A stretch of DNA of 64,000 nt from Actinobacteria bacterium HGW-Actinobacteria-7 (lineage in GTDB: Bacteria; Actinomycetota; Coriobacteriia; Anaerosomatales; PHET01), in assembly GCA_002841275.1 (NCBI GenBank), contig PHET01000005.1, positions 112,229 through 176,228 of the forward strand, given 5' to 3'. The position numbers and the translations under genes were made by a program. Shown here piece by piece: positions 7,664-17,262 of the stretch. The notes under the pieces are model-generated. The model was not told where the DNA came from and searched no databases. It saw only the letters and a list, made by a program, of their open reading frames with translations. How positions within the stretch are numbered: position 1 is the stretch's first letter; the number at the start of each line of letters is the position of its first letter.

Positions 7664-10600
7664 CTACTTCACCTTCACGTAGTCATACCCGCTCGACCAG
7701 CTCCCTGCGTGCAACGAGTCCGTGAGGCTGTATGCCCTCAACCGCCACGTGCCTCTGGTGGTCAGGCGCACCGCTCGCGAATACTTGGAGTAGCTTGAGT
7801 AGTTGCTGGCCTTGGCCTTCACGTAGCCCTCGCTCTTCCAGCTGCCGCTGGCCGTCTTGCGCCACTTGTAGATCCGCACCGGATAGGTGCCTTGGGTATG
7901 ACGTGGCTTCAGGTAGCCGTACACCGTGTAGTACTTCGTGCGGCTCATCGTCGTCGGAGCCTTGGGTGTCCCGACATATGCTCTCGGCGTCACGACGATC
8001 GACGTGCTCGTCGCCCCCAGGTGATAGGCATCAGCCGGGAAGCTCACCCGATAGGTGTGTTTCGACGAATACTTGATCGTCGCGCGGTAGTTCCCGTTGA
8101 CGTCGGTGTAGGCCGATACTGAGGTGTCCTTCCAGACTCCCGCCGAGAGGTACTGGACAACCACGCGCATGGACGTCTGGGGAACTCCGTCTGACGTGAG
8201 GCGCCCCGAAAGCACGTACGACGCGCCGTAGGAGATGGTCGCGGACTTCGACGTGAGCGACACAGACATCGGAGCCTTGAGTACCGTGACGCTGGTCGTC
8301 TGCTCCGACTCGATGTTCCCGGCGAGGTCACGCGATCGCCAGCCCAGCGTGTGAGTTCCGGGCGCTACCACCGTGCTCGATCCCATTGCCCATGCGCCGC
8401 CGTTCAACCGGTACTCCGTCATGGCCGGCCCCGAGCCGTCGCCATCATCGGGCACGAAGGTGAACGGCTCGGGATAGGTGAAGTCCCGCCCCTCTTGCGC
8501 ATTGGATGTGGTCACCGGCGGGATGGTATCGATTGCCACCGCCCGGCTGTCCTCGCATACATCAGCGGATTCGTCGGTACCGTTGCGGAACTGCGCGACC
8601 ACGTCGAAGCCACCGTCGTCCGCCAGCGTGAGTTCGCACGACTCCGCATACGGCTGCCACGCGCCCTCCTCGCCATTGACGATGAAGCGCATCTGTAGAG
8701 CACTCGGAACATCGCTTGCGACACTCACGGTACGGCTGTTGAACCAGTAGCCACCGTCGCCGATCTGGAAGGACTCGACGACGAAGTCCCCGCCCGTCCT
8801 GCCTACGACGGCCACTTCGGTCGTCTGCTCGGACTCGACGTTGCCTGCCGGATCGACCGTCCAGTAGCCCACCGTGTGAGGGCCGGGCGTCAGCAGCTCC
8901 ACGTACGGTGCAGCGACCGGTAGCGCGCTGTCGACCCGCCACCACGTGACACCCTCGCCGTTCTTCTCGGAACCGTCGCCCGTCACGATGCCCCACAGCC
9001 ACGGAACGTCCCCGCTCTCGTCTAGCCACAATAACGTGACTGGTGGCGTCCGATCGATTTGGACAAGCCCACTGACCATGACCGACTTCCCGGCACCGTC
9101 TGTGACGTCAAACCTCACCCCGATGTTGCTCTCCTCGGTGAATGTGACGGGACCCGTGTAGGGCACAGGACCACTCAGTGGCGCACCATTACTGTTGGTG
9201 GAATACACGATCGACGCCACTCCCGCGCCCGAGTCAGTCGCGACAACCGATGCCTCGACGGTACCGGTGGTCCACCCCGTGGGTGAGATCGTCGCCGTGG
9301 CCTCGGGGAAGTACTTGTCGATCTTGACCAGTACCGTGTTGGTCTCTTCCTGGTTGCCGAAGTCATCAACCGCCCAGAACTCGACCGTGTGGGTCCCCTC
9401 ATCGCTCACGGCCACAGACCGCGTGGGGTTCGCTGTGGCCTCCTCGCTCGCGCTCCAGATCACGCTGGGCGCCGCGCCATCGACGCTCACCCATGTCGCA
9501 ATAGGTCCGGCCGGCCCGTCGGTGGGACGCAAGAGCGTAACCCCGCCCGAGGTGTACCACGAGCCGGGGTCAGTACCGACCCAATTGGTGAACGGAGGCT
9601 GGTGATCTTCGAGTTGATAGCACTCGATCCGATGCAACGCCATATCGCTCACCCACACGGTGCCCAGCGGGCCCAGCGCGATGTCCCCGGCTTGCGCTAG
9701 CTGACCCGGCCCGCCCCCTGCGTCTGCGAACGAGTGGTATCCGGCATCCCCCAAACCCGGGAGCCACGGCTTGACCCATACCGTGGGATCCCAGCCGGGA
9801 TCGGACTCTACCGCATACACCGTGCGCGATCGAGACACATCGAGTCCGCCGTAGCGGCCATACAACGTGGGATTGGGCGTGAAGAACGCCGACATGAATC
9901 CGCCCGAAGCATCCAACTGGACGATCCTCGCGCCCCAACCGTCGTACAGGTAGAGCGAGTCATCGGGTCCGACAGCGAGATCAGACAGCCACCACAAGGG
10001 CTGGGTCGCCGAATTGTACTCATAGCCTGTGAAACTGCCTGCCGGGTCGCCATTGGGGGCAAGCACTTGGATGCGGTTGTTGCCGTAGTCTGCGACGTAG
10101 ATGTAGCCCCGTGAGTCGACGGCGATGCCCTTGGGCTCATTGAACTGGTTCGGGCCCGATCCCGGTCCACTCCCCCATGTCGCGAGATGCGTCCCGTCCG
10201 ATGAGAACTTCTGGATGCGGTTGTTCAGCGTGTCCGAGACGTAGATGGCTCCGTCCCGGTCGATGGCTATTCCGGTGGGCGCCCGGCACTGTCCGTCGCC
10301 GGTGCCCTCGGAGCCGATGACCAGCACCATCCCTGAGGCGTCGATCCGCTGCACTCGGTTGTTGCCGGTGTCGGCTACATACAGCGCACCCGCCGCATCG
10401 GCCGCCAGCCCTCTGGGCGCGCTGAAGGTGCCCGGGGCCGTACCGGGGCCTCCCCCGATCACACGTTTGCTGTCGCCCAGAGAATTGAAGACCTGTACGC
10501 GACCGGCGCCCTTCTCGGCGATCCACATCCAGTCATTGGCGATATCGAGTGCGATGCGCTGGGGCTGCATGACCTGTCCGACAGCGACGCCCGCCGAGAC

Positions 10601-11443
10601 AAGCGTGTCCTGGTAGACGCCCGCTTGGGTGAACCGCTGAACGCGCCCGCCCCCATCCGAGACGACTACATGACCTGTATCGCCATCGCGAACAGCAACG
10701 CCCATCGGGCCACTCAGTTGACCGGCACCCGTGCCCGCAGTTCCCCAGGAATACAGCGCCGAGCCGCTAAGAGCGTCGATACAGACGACCTTGTTGGCGC
10801 TCGTGTCTGTCACCCACAACTGAAGTCCGCCGGAGGTGAGGTGGGCGTCGACGTCCGCAGGTGACTGCAATGTACCGGCCAGCGTGTATGCGAATCCGGT
10901 GCTGGTGTCAGCCTGATGCGACAACCGGACGACCTTGCCGCCAGCGCAGGCGACGTAGATGTTGTGCGCGCCCCCAGCCGAGTACTGCCAGTCAATACCC
11001 ACGGGACTGACCAACCCGCTACCCAGCTTCTCTATCAGGGCACCCGTAGTCGCGTCCAGCTTATAGATATACGCACGGCCTTTGTCGGCGACGTAGATGT
11101 GCCCAGAGATATCCGTTGCAACATCGGTCGGTTCGACGAACTTCTCTGCGCCTACACCCGTCCACGGACCACGGAGCGTTCCGTCGGCCTCGACACCCAT
11201 GACGCTGCGAGTGACCGGATCGGCGACGAACACAACCTGCTCGGTCGCCGCGAGACTACCGTTGGGCAGATACGCAACGCCGGTTGGAGCCGAGAAAGCA
11301 ATGCTGTGTGAGGACGGCAGCACCGCCTGATACGAAAGGCTGCCTTGGGCGGCGTAGCTCCCCGCTGCCGCAATGCACAGCGTCAACAGGGCCAGAGCCA
11401 GCACCCCGATAGTCCGAGCAATCACAGATTGCGTGCGAGTCAT
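7664..11443 (-). CDS. giant secreted NHL-repeat / OmpL47-like surface protein
   Basis: The 1259-residue product has a clear signal peptide (residues 1-32), then about 600 residues of NHL propeller repeats (recurring blocks such as GIAVDSRGYIYVADYGNNRI and NNRVQRIDASG), then several Ig/OmpL47-like repeats ending in xxGNxExxTT (for example HTVEFWAVDDFGNQEE and YWTVDPAGNVESEQTT), and a last 105-residue module starting PRAYVGTP that recurs in the protein at 39283-40965. It is probably displayed on or released from the cell surface for adhesion or polymer binding. No LPXTG motif is seen. GGGGAGG lies 9 nt before the ATG. Confidence 0.9.
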   Translation of the reverse strand: MTRTQSVIARTIGVLALALLTLCIAAAGSYAAQGSLSYQAVLPSSHSIAFSAPTGVAYLPNGSLAATEQVVFVADPVTRSVMGVEADGTLRGPWTGVGAEKFVEPTDVATDISGHIYVADKGRAYIYKLDATTGALIEKLGSGLVSPVGIDWQYSAGGAHNIYVACAGGKVVRLSHQADTSTGFAYTLAGTLQSPADVDAHLTSGGLQLWVTDTSANKVVCIDALSGSALYSWGTAGTGAGQLSGPMGVAVRDGDTGHVVVSDGGGRVQRFTQAGVYQDTLVSAGVAVGQVMQPQRIALDIANDWMWIAEKGAGRVQVFNSLGDSKRVIGGGPGTAPGTFSAPRGLAADAAGALYVADTGNNRVQRIDASGMVLVIGSEGTGDGQCRAPTGIAIDRDGAIYVSDTLNNRIQKFSSDGTHLATWGSGPGSGPNQFNEPKGIAVDSRGYIYVADYGNNRIQVLAPNGDPAGSFTGYEYNSATQPLWWLSDLAVGPDDSLYLYDGWGARIVQLDASGGFMSAFFTPNPTLYGRYGGLDVSRSRTVYAVESDPGWDPTVWVKPWLPGLGDAGYHSFADAGGGPGQLAQAGDIALGPLGTVWVSDMALHRIECYQLEDHQPPFTNWVGTDPGSWYTSGGVTLLRPTDGPAGPIATWVSVDGAAPSVIWSASEEATANPTRSVAVSDEGTHTVEFWAVDDFGNQEETNTVLVKIDKYFPEATATISPTGWTTGTVEASVVATDSGAGVASIVYSTNSNGAPLSGPVPYTGPVTFTEESNIGVRFDVTDGAGKSVMVSGLVQIDRTPPVTLLWLDESGDVPWLWGIVTGDGSEKNGEGVTWWRVDSALPVAAPYVELLTPGPHTVGYWTVDPAGNVESEQTTEVAVVGRTGGDFVVESFQIGDGGYWFNSRTVSVASDVPSALQMRFIVNGEEGAWQPYAESCELTLADDGGFDVVAQFRNGTDESADVCEDSRAVAIDTIPPVTTSNAQEGRDFTYPEPFTFVPDDGDGSGPAMTEYRLNGGAWAMGSSTVVAPGTHTLGWRSRDLAGNIESEQTTSVTVLKAPMSVSLTSKSATISYGASYVLSGRLTSDGVPQTSMRVVVQYLSAGVWKDTSVSAYTDVNGNYRATIKYSSKHTYRVSFPADAYHLGATSTSIVVTPRAYVGTPKAPTTMSRTKYYTVYGYLKPRHTQGTYPVRIYKWRKTASGSWKSEGYVKAKASNYSSYSKYSRAVRLTTRGTWRLRAYSLTDSLHAGSWSSGYDYVKVK

Positions 11444-11556
11444 GACGGACGCCTCCCCATGCCACGGGTCCCGTTCCTCCGATTATGCCATCGGCGCGCA
11501 TCTGGCGACACTTGAGGCGGACAGAAGACCCACGTGCTCCGAGAAGCCCCGAGCCG

Positions 11557-12840
11557 TTACGCCGTGGCGTACGCCTGACGTCGGGGAAGGAGGATGCCGC
11601 GCGAATCGAGCAGACTGACCGTGACCTCGACGACCTGAGGGTCAAACTGCGATCCGCTCCCGTTGACCAGCTCTTGGCGAGCTTTCGTGAGGGTGAGAGC
11701 GTTGCGGTACGAGCGGTCTGTGGTCATGGCATCCAGCGCATCTGCGACGCAGAGAATCCTGGACAGTAGCGGAATCTCCTCGGCCGCAAGGCCGGATGGG
11801 TAGCCAGCCCCGTCCCAGCGCTCGTGGTGATGACGGACCACCGGGACTATGTCTGACAGGAACGGAGCCATCTCGATGATGCGAGCGCCGATCTCGCTGT
11901 GCTCACGGATCGAAGCTGTCTCCTCGGCGGTCAATCTGCCCGGCTTCAACAACGCGTACTCTGAGACACCGATCTTGCCGATGTCGTGCAGAAGCCCCGC
12001 ACGCTCCAGAGATCCGAGTTCCTCGCTGAGGCCCATGTAGCGGGCGATTGCACAGGCGTAGTCCGAGACGTTCAGCGAGTGATGCGCGGTATAGGTGTCG
12101 CGGGCGTCCACCGCTGCCACGAGTGCTTGCAGGGTACCCACGCTGTGCTCCTCGAGTTCGCGCAGCGACACCTTGAGGCGCCGATCGAGGGCGTTGATGA
12201 CGCGCTGGTCTTCGTCGAGGGCTTCCTCGGTGCGCGTGATAAGCCTTCTGAGCATCACGATTGCGACAGTAGCGCCAATAAGCACTACCAGCACGAATAC
12301 CGTGACGGTCAGCACGATCGTAGGCAGTACCACTCCGATCGCCCGGTGACCGCGGACCACACCGTACGGCTTGCCACCGCTTGCGCTTGTCAGAGGACCG
12401 ACCGTCATGAACTCCCAGTCGCCACACTCACAGCGCGCGATATACGCGGAGCTCTTCCCCTTGTCCAAGGCAAGCCGCTCGTACTTGTCCAGCGAACGGT
12501 CCCGCGGCTGATCGCTTCCGGCACTCGCGTGGACCCGACCGCGCGAGTCCCGAACGGTGATAGAGGCGAATGAGCCCAGGCGCACGAGCGCCTGAACATC
12601 GCCTTGCAGGATCTTGGTTGCCGCCGGGTCGTCAAACCGGCTTGGGGATCCGATGCTGCCCGCGACCATCCCGTTGAGGCCCGACGTCATAGACCGGCCG
12701 AAGCTCTTCACTAGGACGCCGCTGATCCCGACCGCGATAACCAGCGCGACAACCAACGCAGGAACGAGGATATAGACAAGACCAAGGCGTCTGAACGACC
12801 TCAAAACGCTATAGGTGCGCTCGTCCAATCGCCGTGACAC
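11557..12840 (-). CDS. membrane HD-GYP c-di-GMP phosphodiesterase
   Basis: Degrades c-di-GMP. The 427-residue product has a transmembrane helix at about 20-42, an extracytoplasmic sensor region (43-168), a second helix (about 170-195), a coiled linker and a C-terminal HD-GYP domain with HDIGKIG (His285-Asp286), HHHERWDGAGYPSGL (337-351) and the downstream DALDAMTTDRSYR segment. All metal-binding and GYP residues are present, so it should be active. The start is a GTG at 12840 with AAAGG close upstream; the site is weak, but no better start exists before helix 1. Confidence 0.92.
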   Translation of the reverse strand: MSRRLDERTYSVLRSFRRLGLVYILVPALVVALVIAVGISGVLVKSFGRSMTSGLNGMVAGSIGSPSRFDDPAATKILQGDVQALVRLGSFASITVRDSRGRVHASAGSDQPRDRSLDKYERLALDKGKSSAYIARCECGDWEFMTVGPLTSASGGKPYGVVRGHRAIGVVLPTIVLTVTVFVLVVLIGATVAIVMLRRLITRTEEALDEDQRVINALDRRLKVSLRELEEHSVGTLQALVAAVDARDTYTAHHSLNVSDYACAIARYMGLSEELGSLERAGLLHDIGKIGVSEYALLKPGRLTAEETASIREHSEIGARIIEMAPFLSDIVPVVRHHHERWDGAGYPSGLAAEEIPLLSRILCVADALDAMTTDRSYRNALTLTKARQELVNGSGSQFDPQVVEVTVSLLDSRGILLPRRQAYATA

Positions 12841-12937
12841 CGCCTTTGCAGAAGCACCCTACGTTGTGAGTTTATCGGCAGAACCGCTGGAGCCCATTAG
12901 CTCCCCTGAGTCCTGAACCGAGTGCCACTCGACGCGC

Positions 12938-12966
12938 TTGAACTGAAGCGTAACACGGCATACTGT
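12938..12966 (+). promoter_or_regulatory. putative sigma70-type promoter
   Basis: TTGAAC (12938-12943), a 17-nt spacer and TACTGT (12961-12966) lie 59 nt upstream of the PAS-PAS-GGDEF gene. Confidence 0.4.
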
Positions 12967-13024
12967 TCTTCAAGAAGCACACGCAAGGTTCGCGCAGGCC
13001 AAACGGATGCGGTGAGCAGCCAAG

Positions 13025-14287
13025 ATGATCGAACACCTGAGCGCAGAGTGCCGCCTTCTCTTCGAGCATCTGCGAGATGTGGTGTTCTTCATCCGAGCAT
13101 CAGACGGACGCATCCTCACGGTGAACGACCCTGCTGAGGCGCTGTATGGGTATAGCCGCGACGATTTGCAGCAGATGCGTATCTGGGACGTTGCGCCCAT
13201 GCCGGATGACGAGCCATTCCCGCCGCCGGACGCCACGCGCAACAACACAATCAACGAGGACGGCGTCTTGTTCGAGGCGGTCCATCGCAAGCGCGACGGC
13301 TCGCTGTTCCCCGTTGAAGTGAGTGCCCGCCTTGCGACGATCGACGACGTTTCCACGGTCATCGCGATCGTCCGTGATATTACCGAGAGAGTCGAAGTCC
13401 AGCGCGAGCTGCGCCTCGCCTATGACGAGATCGAGCAGCTCTTCGACACTGCAGCCGATGGTATGCGAGTGGTGGACAGCGACTACAACGTGATTCGAAT
13501 GAACCGCACGCTCGGCGAGATGACCGGGCTCAATGCCGAAGCGGCCAAAGGCGCGAAGTGCTATGAGACGTTCAGCGGGCCGCACTGCCATACGAAGAAC
13601 TGCCCCCTGTCTCTTATCATGGGAGGCGCCGGGGCGCTCACCTATGAAGTCGAGAAGACCAATCCGGCCGGAGAGAACGTCTCGTGCATCCTGCACGCCC
13701 AGCCGTTCATGGTCGACGGCGAACTGGTGGGCGTGGTCGAGTCCTTTCGGGACATCACGGATCGCAAACGAGCCGAGGAACTTGCGCGCTACCTCGCAAC
13801 TCACGATCCCTTGACCGAACTCCCCAACCGGCTGCTGTTCACCGACCGGCTTGCCGTTGCCCTCGCGCACGCCCGCCGGGATGGCTCACATCCGGCCTTG
13901 CTCTTCTGCGACGTAGATGAGTTCAAGCTGATCAACGACACACTCGGGCACGCCATGGGTGACGAAGCGCTGAGGTCTGTGGCGCGTTCGATGAGCGCCT
14001 CGGTGCGAGAAACCGACTCCGTTGCCCGGCTGGGCGGAGACGAGATGGTGGTGTTGCTCTCGAATGCCCCGAAAGCCAAGAACGCGGAGGCTGTCGCACG
14101 CAAGATCCTCGACGTCGTGCACACGAGGTCGGCCCTGACCAATCCGCCGTTGAACCTGTCGCTGAGTATCGGAGTCGCGCTCTACCGCGACGACGACGAT
14201 GTCGACAGCATCATGCGTCGGGCGGATGCGGCGATGTACCAGATCAAGCAGGGCGGCGGAAACGGCGTGCTCGTCTCGGCAGACTGA
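13025..14287 (+). CDS. PAS-PAS-GGDEF diguanylate cyclase with GGDEM signature
   Basis: A soluble 420-residue signalling protein. PAS1 spans about 10-125, PAS2 about 130-250 and the GGDEF domain about 255-420. The active-site signature is GGDEM (337-341) rather than GGDEF/GGEEF. The fourth residue, which binds metal, is kept and the last is not catalytic, so activity is plausible. RETD (328-331) five residues upstream is a normal product-inhibition I-site. PAS2 has three cysteines spaced C-x8-C-x4-C (179, 188, 193) in a loop, as in some PAS domains suspected to bind a metal or sense redox. Confidence 0.9.
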   Translation: MIEHLSAECRLLFEHLRDVVFFIRASDGRILTVNDPAEALYGYSRDDLQQMRIWDVAPMPDDEPFPPPDATRNNTINEDGVLFEAVHRKRDGSLFPVEVSARLATIDDVSTVIAIVRDITERVEVQRELRLAYDEIEQLFDTAADGMRVVDSDYNVIRMNRTLGEMTGLNAEAAKGAKCYETFSGPHCHTKNCPLSLIMGGAGALTYEVEKTNPAGENVSCILHAQPFMVDGELVGVVESFRDITDRKRAEELARYLATHDPLTELPNRLLFTDRLAVALAHARRDGSHPALLFCDVDEFKLINDTLGHAMGDEALRSVARSMSASVRETDSVARLGGDEMVVLLSNAPKAKNAEAVARKILDVVHTRSALTNPPLNLSLSIGVALYRDDDDVDSIMRRADAAMYQIKQGGGNGVLVSAD

Positions 14288-14299
14288 AAGCGACCCGCG

Positions 14300-15727
14300 T
14301 CAGCTCACATCTCGCGCGAGAGGAAGCCTGACGTCGAATCTGGTTCCCGCGCCGGAGCTCTCGAACCGCACCTGTCCACCTGCCCGCTCGACTGCGGCCT
14401 TCACGATCGCCAGGCCCAAGCCACTGCCCGGGTAGGCCGCCACGTTCCGCGCGCGGTGGAACCGCTGGAACACCATCTCCTGCTCGGCAAGCGGGATTCC
14501 CACTCCGGTATCACTGACCGCCGCTACGGCGTCGGACCCTTCCTGCACGACCGACAGCGTCACCTGACCGCCGTCCGGCGTGAACTTGACCGCGTTGTCG
14601 AGCAGGTTGCCCAGCGCCATCTGTATCCCGGCCCGCTCCCCCGCGACCACGAGCGCTTGATCGGTGACCTCTACCGAGAAGGTCAGACCCGCCTGCTCGG
14701 CACGCGAAGCGACTCCGTCGGCGAGTTCAAGCGCCAGAGCCCTCACGTCGACGAGCTCAGATTCGACCGGTGCTTCTCCTGCCTCGATGCGCGACAGGCT
14801 CAAGAGCCCCTGAGAGAGCGCCTCAAGCCGTCGGGCCTGCCCGGTCGCCCTGGCTACCAGCCTGCGCTCATCAGCGGTCGTAGCGGCCTTTTCGGCGAGT
14901 TCGAGATCCGCCTCGAGTGCTGTCAGCGGGGTGCCGATCTCGTGCGCGGCGTCCGCGACGAAACGGCGCAGAGCGGCCACCGTACCTTCGACGCGCTCGG
15001 CCATCAGGTTGAATGAGTCCGCCAGCACGCCGATCTCGTCTGAGCTTTGCACCGGCGCCCGGGCCGACAGGTCTCCTTCGGCCATGCGGCCGGTCGCCTG
15101 AGTCAGGACCGCGACGGGATGCGAGATCCGCCGAGAGACCATATAGCCCACGAGCGCCGCCAGCCCCACCGCAAGCGCCGCGGCAACCAGCCACGCTTGA
15201 GCGATGCCGATGAGAACCGCACTTCCAGAGACGGGAGGCTCTGAGAGCTCGAGATAGCCGGCACCCTCGCCCGCGCCCAGCTGAATCGCAAGCGTCCTTG
15301 AGGGAGCCGCCGCCGCACCGTTCCGACCGCCGAAGATGCCGCCGCCCAGAGGGTCGGGCAGCCGCTCGCGGCGGTGGTCCTCACGACCGCCGCCCGGATC
15401 GGTGGAGATCAACCCCGTGTCGAGGTCGGCAAGCGAACCCGAGTCCGCTACCAGCGATCCACCGGGTCCATACACCCGAACACGGGCCTGCGCGACGACG
15501 GCGGCACGCACGACCCACCGCTGGAGCGACTCATCTGCGAGGCCGGGAAACTGTTCGGCACCCAGCCGCGCGGCCGATGCCTGGAGAAACGCCATCTCGG
15601 CGCGGGCGTAGTAGCTATTGAGCACCGTGAGCAGAATGCCGCCCAGAAGGGCGGCCGTGAGGAGCGCGATGCCCGCGTACGTGAGCGCTAGACGCGCGCG
15701 CAGCGAAATGGTCCTCCCCCGGCTCAT
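14300..15727 (-). CDS. HAMP-containing sensor histidine kinase
   Basis: Membrane sensor kinase of 475 residues: helix 1 (about 12-34), an extracytoplasmic region (35-165), helix 2, a HAMP domain (about 190-245), a dimerisation domain with phospho-acceptor H-box DAAHEIGTPLTALE, and a HATPase domain with N-box NLLDNAVKFTPDGG, DTGVGI and GSGLGLAIV. Its ATG overlaps the TGA of the response-regulator gene (15724-15727), so the two are translationally coupled. The H-box reads HEIGTP where HELRTP is usual. Stimulus unknown. Confidence 0.94.
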   Translation of the reverse strand: MSRGRTISLRARLALTYAGIALLTAALLGGILLTVLNSYYARAEMAFLQASAARLGAEQFPGLADESLQRWVVRAAVVAQARVRVYGPGGSLVADSGSLADLDTGLISTDPGGGREDHRRERLPDPLGGGIFGGRNGAAAAPSRTLAIQLGAGEGAGYLELSEPPVSGSAVLIGIAQAWLVAAALAVGLAALVGYMVSRRISHPVAVLTQATGRMAEGDLSARAPVQSSDEIGVLADSFNLMAERVEGTVAALRRFVADAAHEIGTPLTALEADLELAEKAATTADERRLVARATGQARRLEALSQGLLSLSRIEAGEAPVESELVDVRALALELADGVASRAEQAGLTFSVEVTDQALVVAGERAGIQMALGNLLDNAVKFTPDGGQVTLSVVQEGSDAVAAVSDTGVGIPLAEQEMVFQRFHRARNVAAYPGSGLGLAIVKAAVERAGGQVRFESSGAGTRFDVRLPLARDVS

Positions 15728-16431
15728 CGGGTGTCCAGCCGGTAGCCGATGCCCGGCACGGTGATGATGAGGTGCGGGTTGCTCGGCTCGACTTCGACCT
15801 TCTCACGCAAGCGACGTACGTGCACGCTCACCGTCTTGTCGTCGTAGTACTCTCCGTCGCTGCCCCAGACGTTCTCTATCAGTTGGGCACGCGAGAACGC
15901 CTGGCCCGGATGCTGCGCCAAGAACACGAACAGCCGGTACTCGGTGGGCGTGAGGCTGAGCTCGCGCCCCTCCCGAGTCACCGTCGCCCGCGAGCGATCG
16001 ATCACCAAGTCGTCGACGTAGAGAACATCCGCCTCCGCCGAGGAAAGCTCTCCATAAGTACGGCGCAGAAGCGACCTGATGCGGGCGAGCAGCTCGCGCA
16101 TCCGGTATGGCTTTGTGAGGTAGTCGTCGGCGCCCATCTCGAGCCCGAGGACCTTGTCGACCTCATCGGCCTGCACGGTGAGCATCAGTATCGGCTGGCG
16201 CATGCCTGCCAGGCGCATCTGCCGGCAGAAATCGAATCCGGAACCGTCGGGCAACCGCACGTCGAGCACGATCAGGTGCGGCGTGTTCTCGCGAGCGTAG
16301 GCGACCCCGCCGCCACCGGTGGACTCCCAGTGCACAGCGAACCCTGCGTCGCCAATGCCCTCAACGAGGCCTTGGGCAACGGCGGGATCGTCTTCGATCA
16401 CCAGAATGTTGTTGGCGCGCTCGGTCATCAT
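15724..16431 (-). CDS. OmpR/PhoB-family response regulator
   Basis: Partner of the downstream kinase. The 235-residue product has a receiver domain (acidic pair EDD near residues 12-14, phospho-acceptor Asp in LIVLDVRLPDGSGF, switch Lys in TKPYRMRELLARI) and a winged-helix DNA-binding domain (LTPTEYRLFVFLAQHPGQAFSR to VHVRRLREKVE). Two tandem ATGs (16431 and 16428) are possible starts. It is separated by a strong hairpin from the Gln/Gly-rich membrane protein gene just upstream on the same strand. Confidence 0.95.
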   Translation of the reverse strand: MMTERANNILVIEDDPAVAQGLVEGIGDAGFAVHWESTGGGGVAYARENTPHLIVLDVRLPDGSGFDFCRQMRLAGMRQPILMLTVQADEVDKVLGLEMGADDYLTKPYRMRELLARIRSLLRRTYGELSSAEADVLYVDDLVIDRSRATVTREGRELSLTPTEYRLFVFLAQHPGQAFSRAQLIENVWGSDGEYYDDKTVSVHVRRLREKVEVEPSNPHLIITVPGIGYRLDTR

Positions 16432-16446
16432 GATGTGAGGTTAGCA

Positions 16447-16490
16447 CTGGCGGGCCGCCCCGTGCGGGACGCCGGGGCGGCCGGTGCCAG
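16447..16490 (-). terminator. strong GC hairpin between membrane-protein and response-regulator genes
   Basis: GGCCGCCCC (16453-16461) pairs with 16474-16482, and the outer arms CTGGC/GCCAG (16447-16451/16486-16490) also pair. There is no T-run, so partial termination or mRNA stabilisation inside the minus-strand unit is as likely as full termination. Confidence 0.5.
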
Positions 16491-16494
16491 AACC

Positions 16495-17007
16495 CTAGTA
16501 GCCGGAGCTTCCGGCCCCGGGATGATTGGGGGGCAGCTGCTGCTGGCTTTGCGGGACCTGCTGATTCCACTGGCCGCGCTGACCGTCGTCTCCGTCGCGG
16601 TCGCCGCGCATGCCGCGCCCGCCAAAGCCCTGTTGGCCCTGCTGGCCCTGCTGCATGCCGCGCGGGTCTCCGTAGCCCTGACCCTGCGCCACGACGCCCT
16701 CGCGTCCACGGAAGCCACCGCCGCTCATTCGACCGCCAACAGCCACGCCCGCCGAGAACACCGCAACCGCCAGAACGAGTGCGAGCACAGCTGCACCGGC
16801 GATCTGAGCGTTCCTGCGACCCACCGCAGCGTGCGGCGCGACCGCCGGCGCATACGCCGGTCCAACCGGCGCAGAAACAGGAGCGGGCGCTTCAGGGACG
16901 GGAGAAGCGGCCTGCGCCACCTCGACATTCGGAGTGGTGGACGGCTCAACCGGCAGGTTCTCGCCCAGCGGCTGGGTGGGAGCGTTGTCGTTACCGTTCT
17001 CGCTCAT
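16495..17007 (-). CDS. single-pass membrane protein with Pro/Ala-rich and Gln/Gly-rich regions
   Basis: The 170-residue product has a Pro/Ala-rich cytoplasmic segment (about 15-60), one transmembrane helix (about 65-90) and a low-complexity outer tail rich in Gly, Gln, Arg and Asp (GMQQGQQGQQGFGGRGMRG). No known domain. The ATG at 17007 has AGAGGTG 6 nt upstream; an upstream GTG extension is less likely. It lies first in the unit with the response regulator and kinase, so it may be their target or an accessory sensor. That link is inference. Confidence 0.75.
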   Translation of the reverse strand: MSENGNDNAPTQPLGENLPVEPSTTPNVEVAQAASPVPEAPAPVSAPVGPAYAPAVAPHAAVGRRNAQIAGAAVLALVLAVAVFSAGVAVGGRMSGGGFRGREGVVAQGQGYGDPRGMQQGQQGQQGFGGRGMRGDRDGDDGQRGQWNQQVPQSQQQLPPNHPGAGSSGY

Positions 17008-17112
17008 TGCAACACCTCTTTCTGAGTCCGGACCGGCCATCCTCTGGCCAGCCTACGGATGCCACTCTGGACTCCCGGGCTTGCGAGCGGGATTCGACAC
17101 GGCTACGGCTTC

Positions 17113-17156
17113 GTAATCTGATGCGGAACCGGTTGGTGACGGTGATTACGGAACCG
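17113..17156. promoter_or_regulatory. repeat pair in a divergent intergenic region
   Basis: CGGAACCG occurs at 17124-17131 and 17149-17156, and GTAATC (17113-17118) is inverted as GATTAC (17144-17149). The repeats lie between divergent genes at 17007 and 17263 and could be regulator sites. Confidence 0.3.
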
Positions 17157-17262
17157 TAGTGGCGCTGCAATCTCGTCAGAACGCGTGAACCGCAAGATGA
17201 ATCGAAGGCAGCGCCAGACGCAACCGGGCCGCCAACACAGACGCCGTCACCGGAGGTACGTC

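Noticed and set aside
15772..17025. 417-codon open frame on the plus strand
   Set aside because: Runs antisense through the response regulator and the Gln/Gly-rich protein; the composition is not protein-like.
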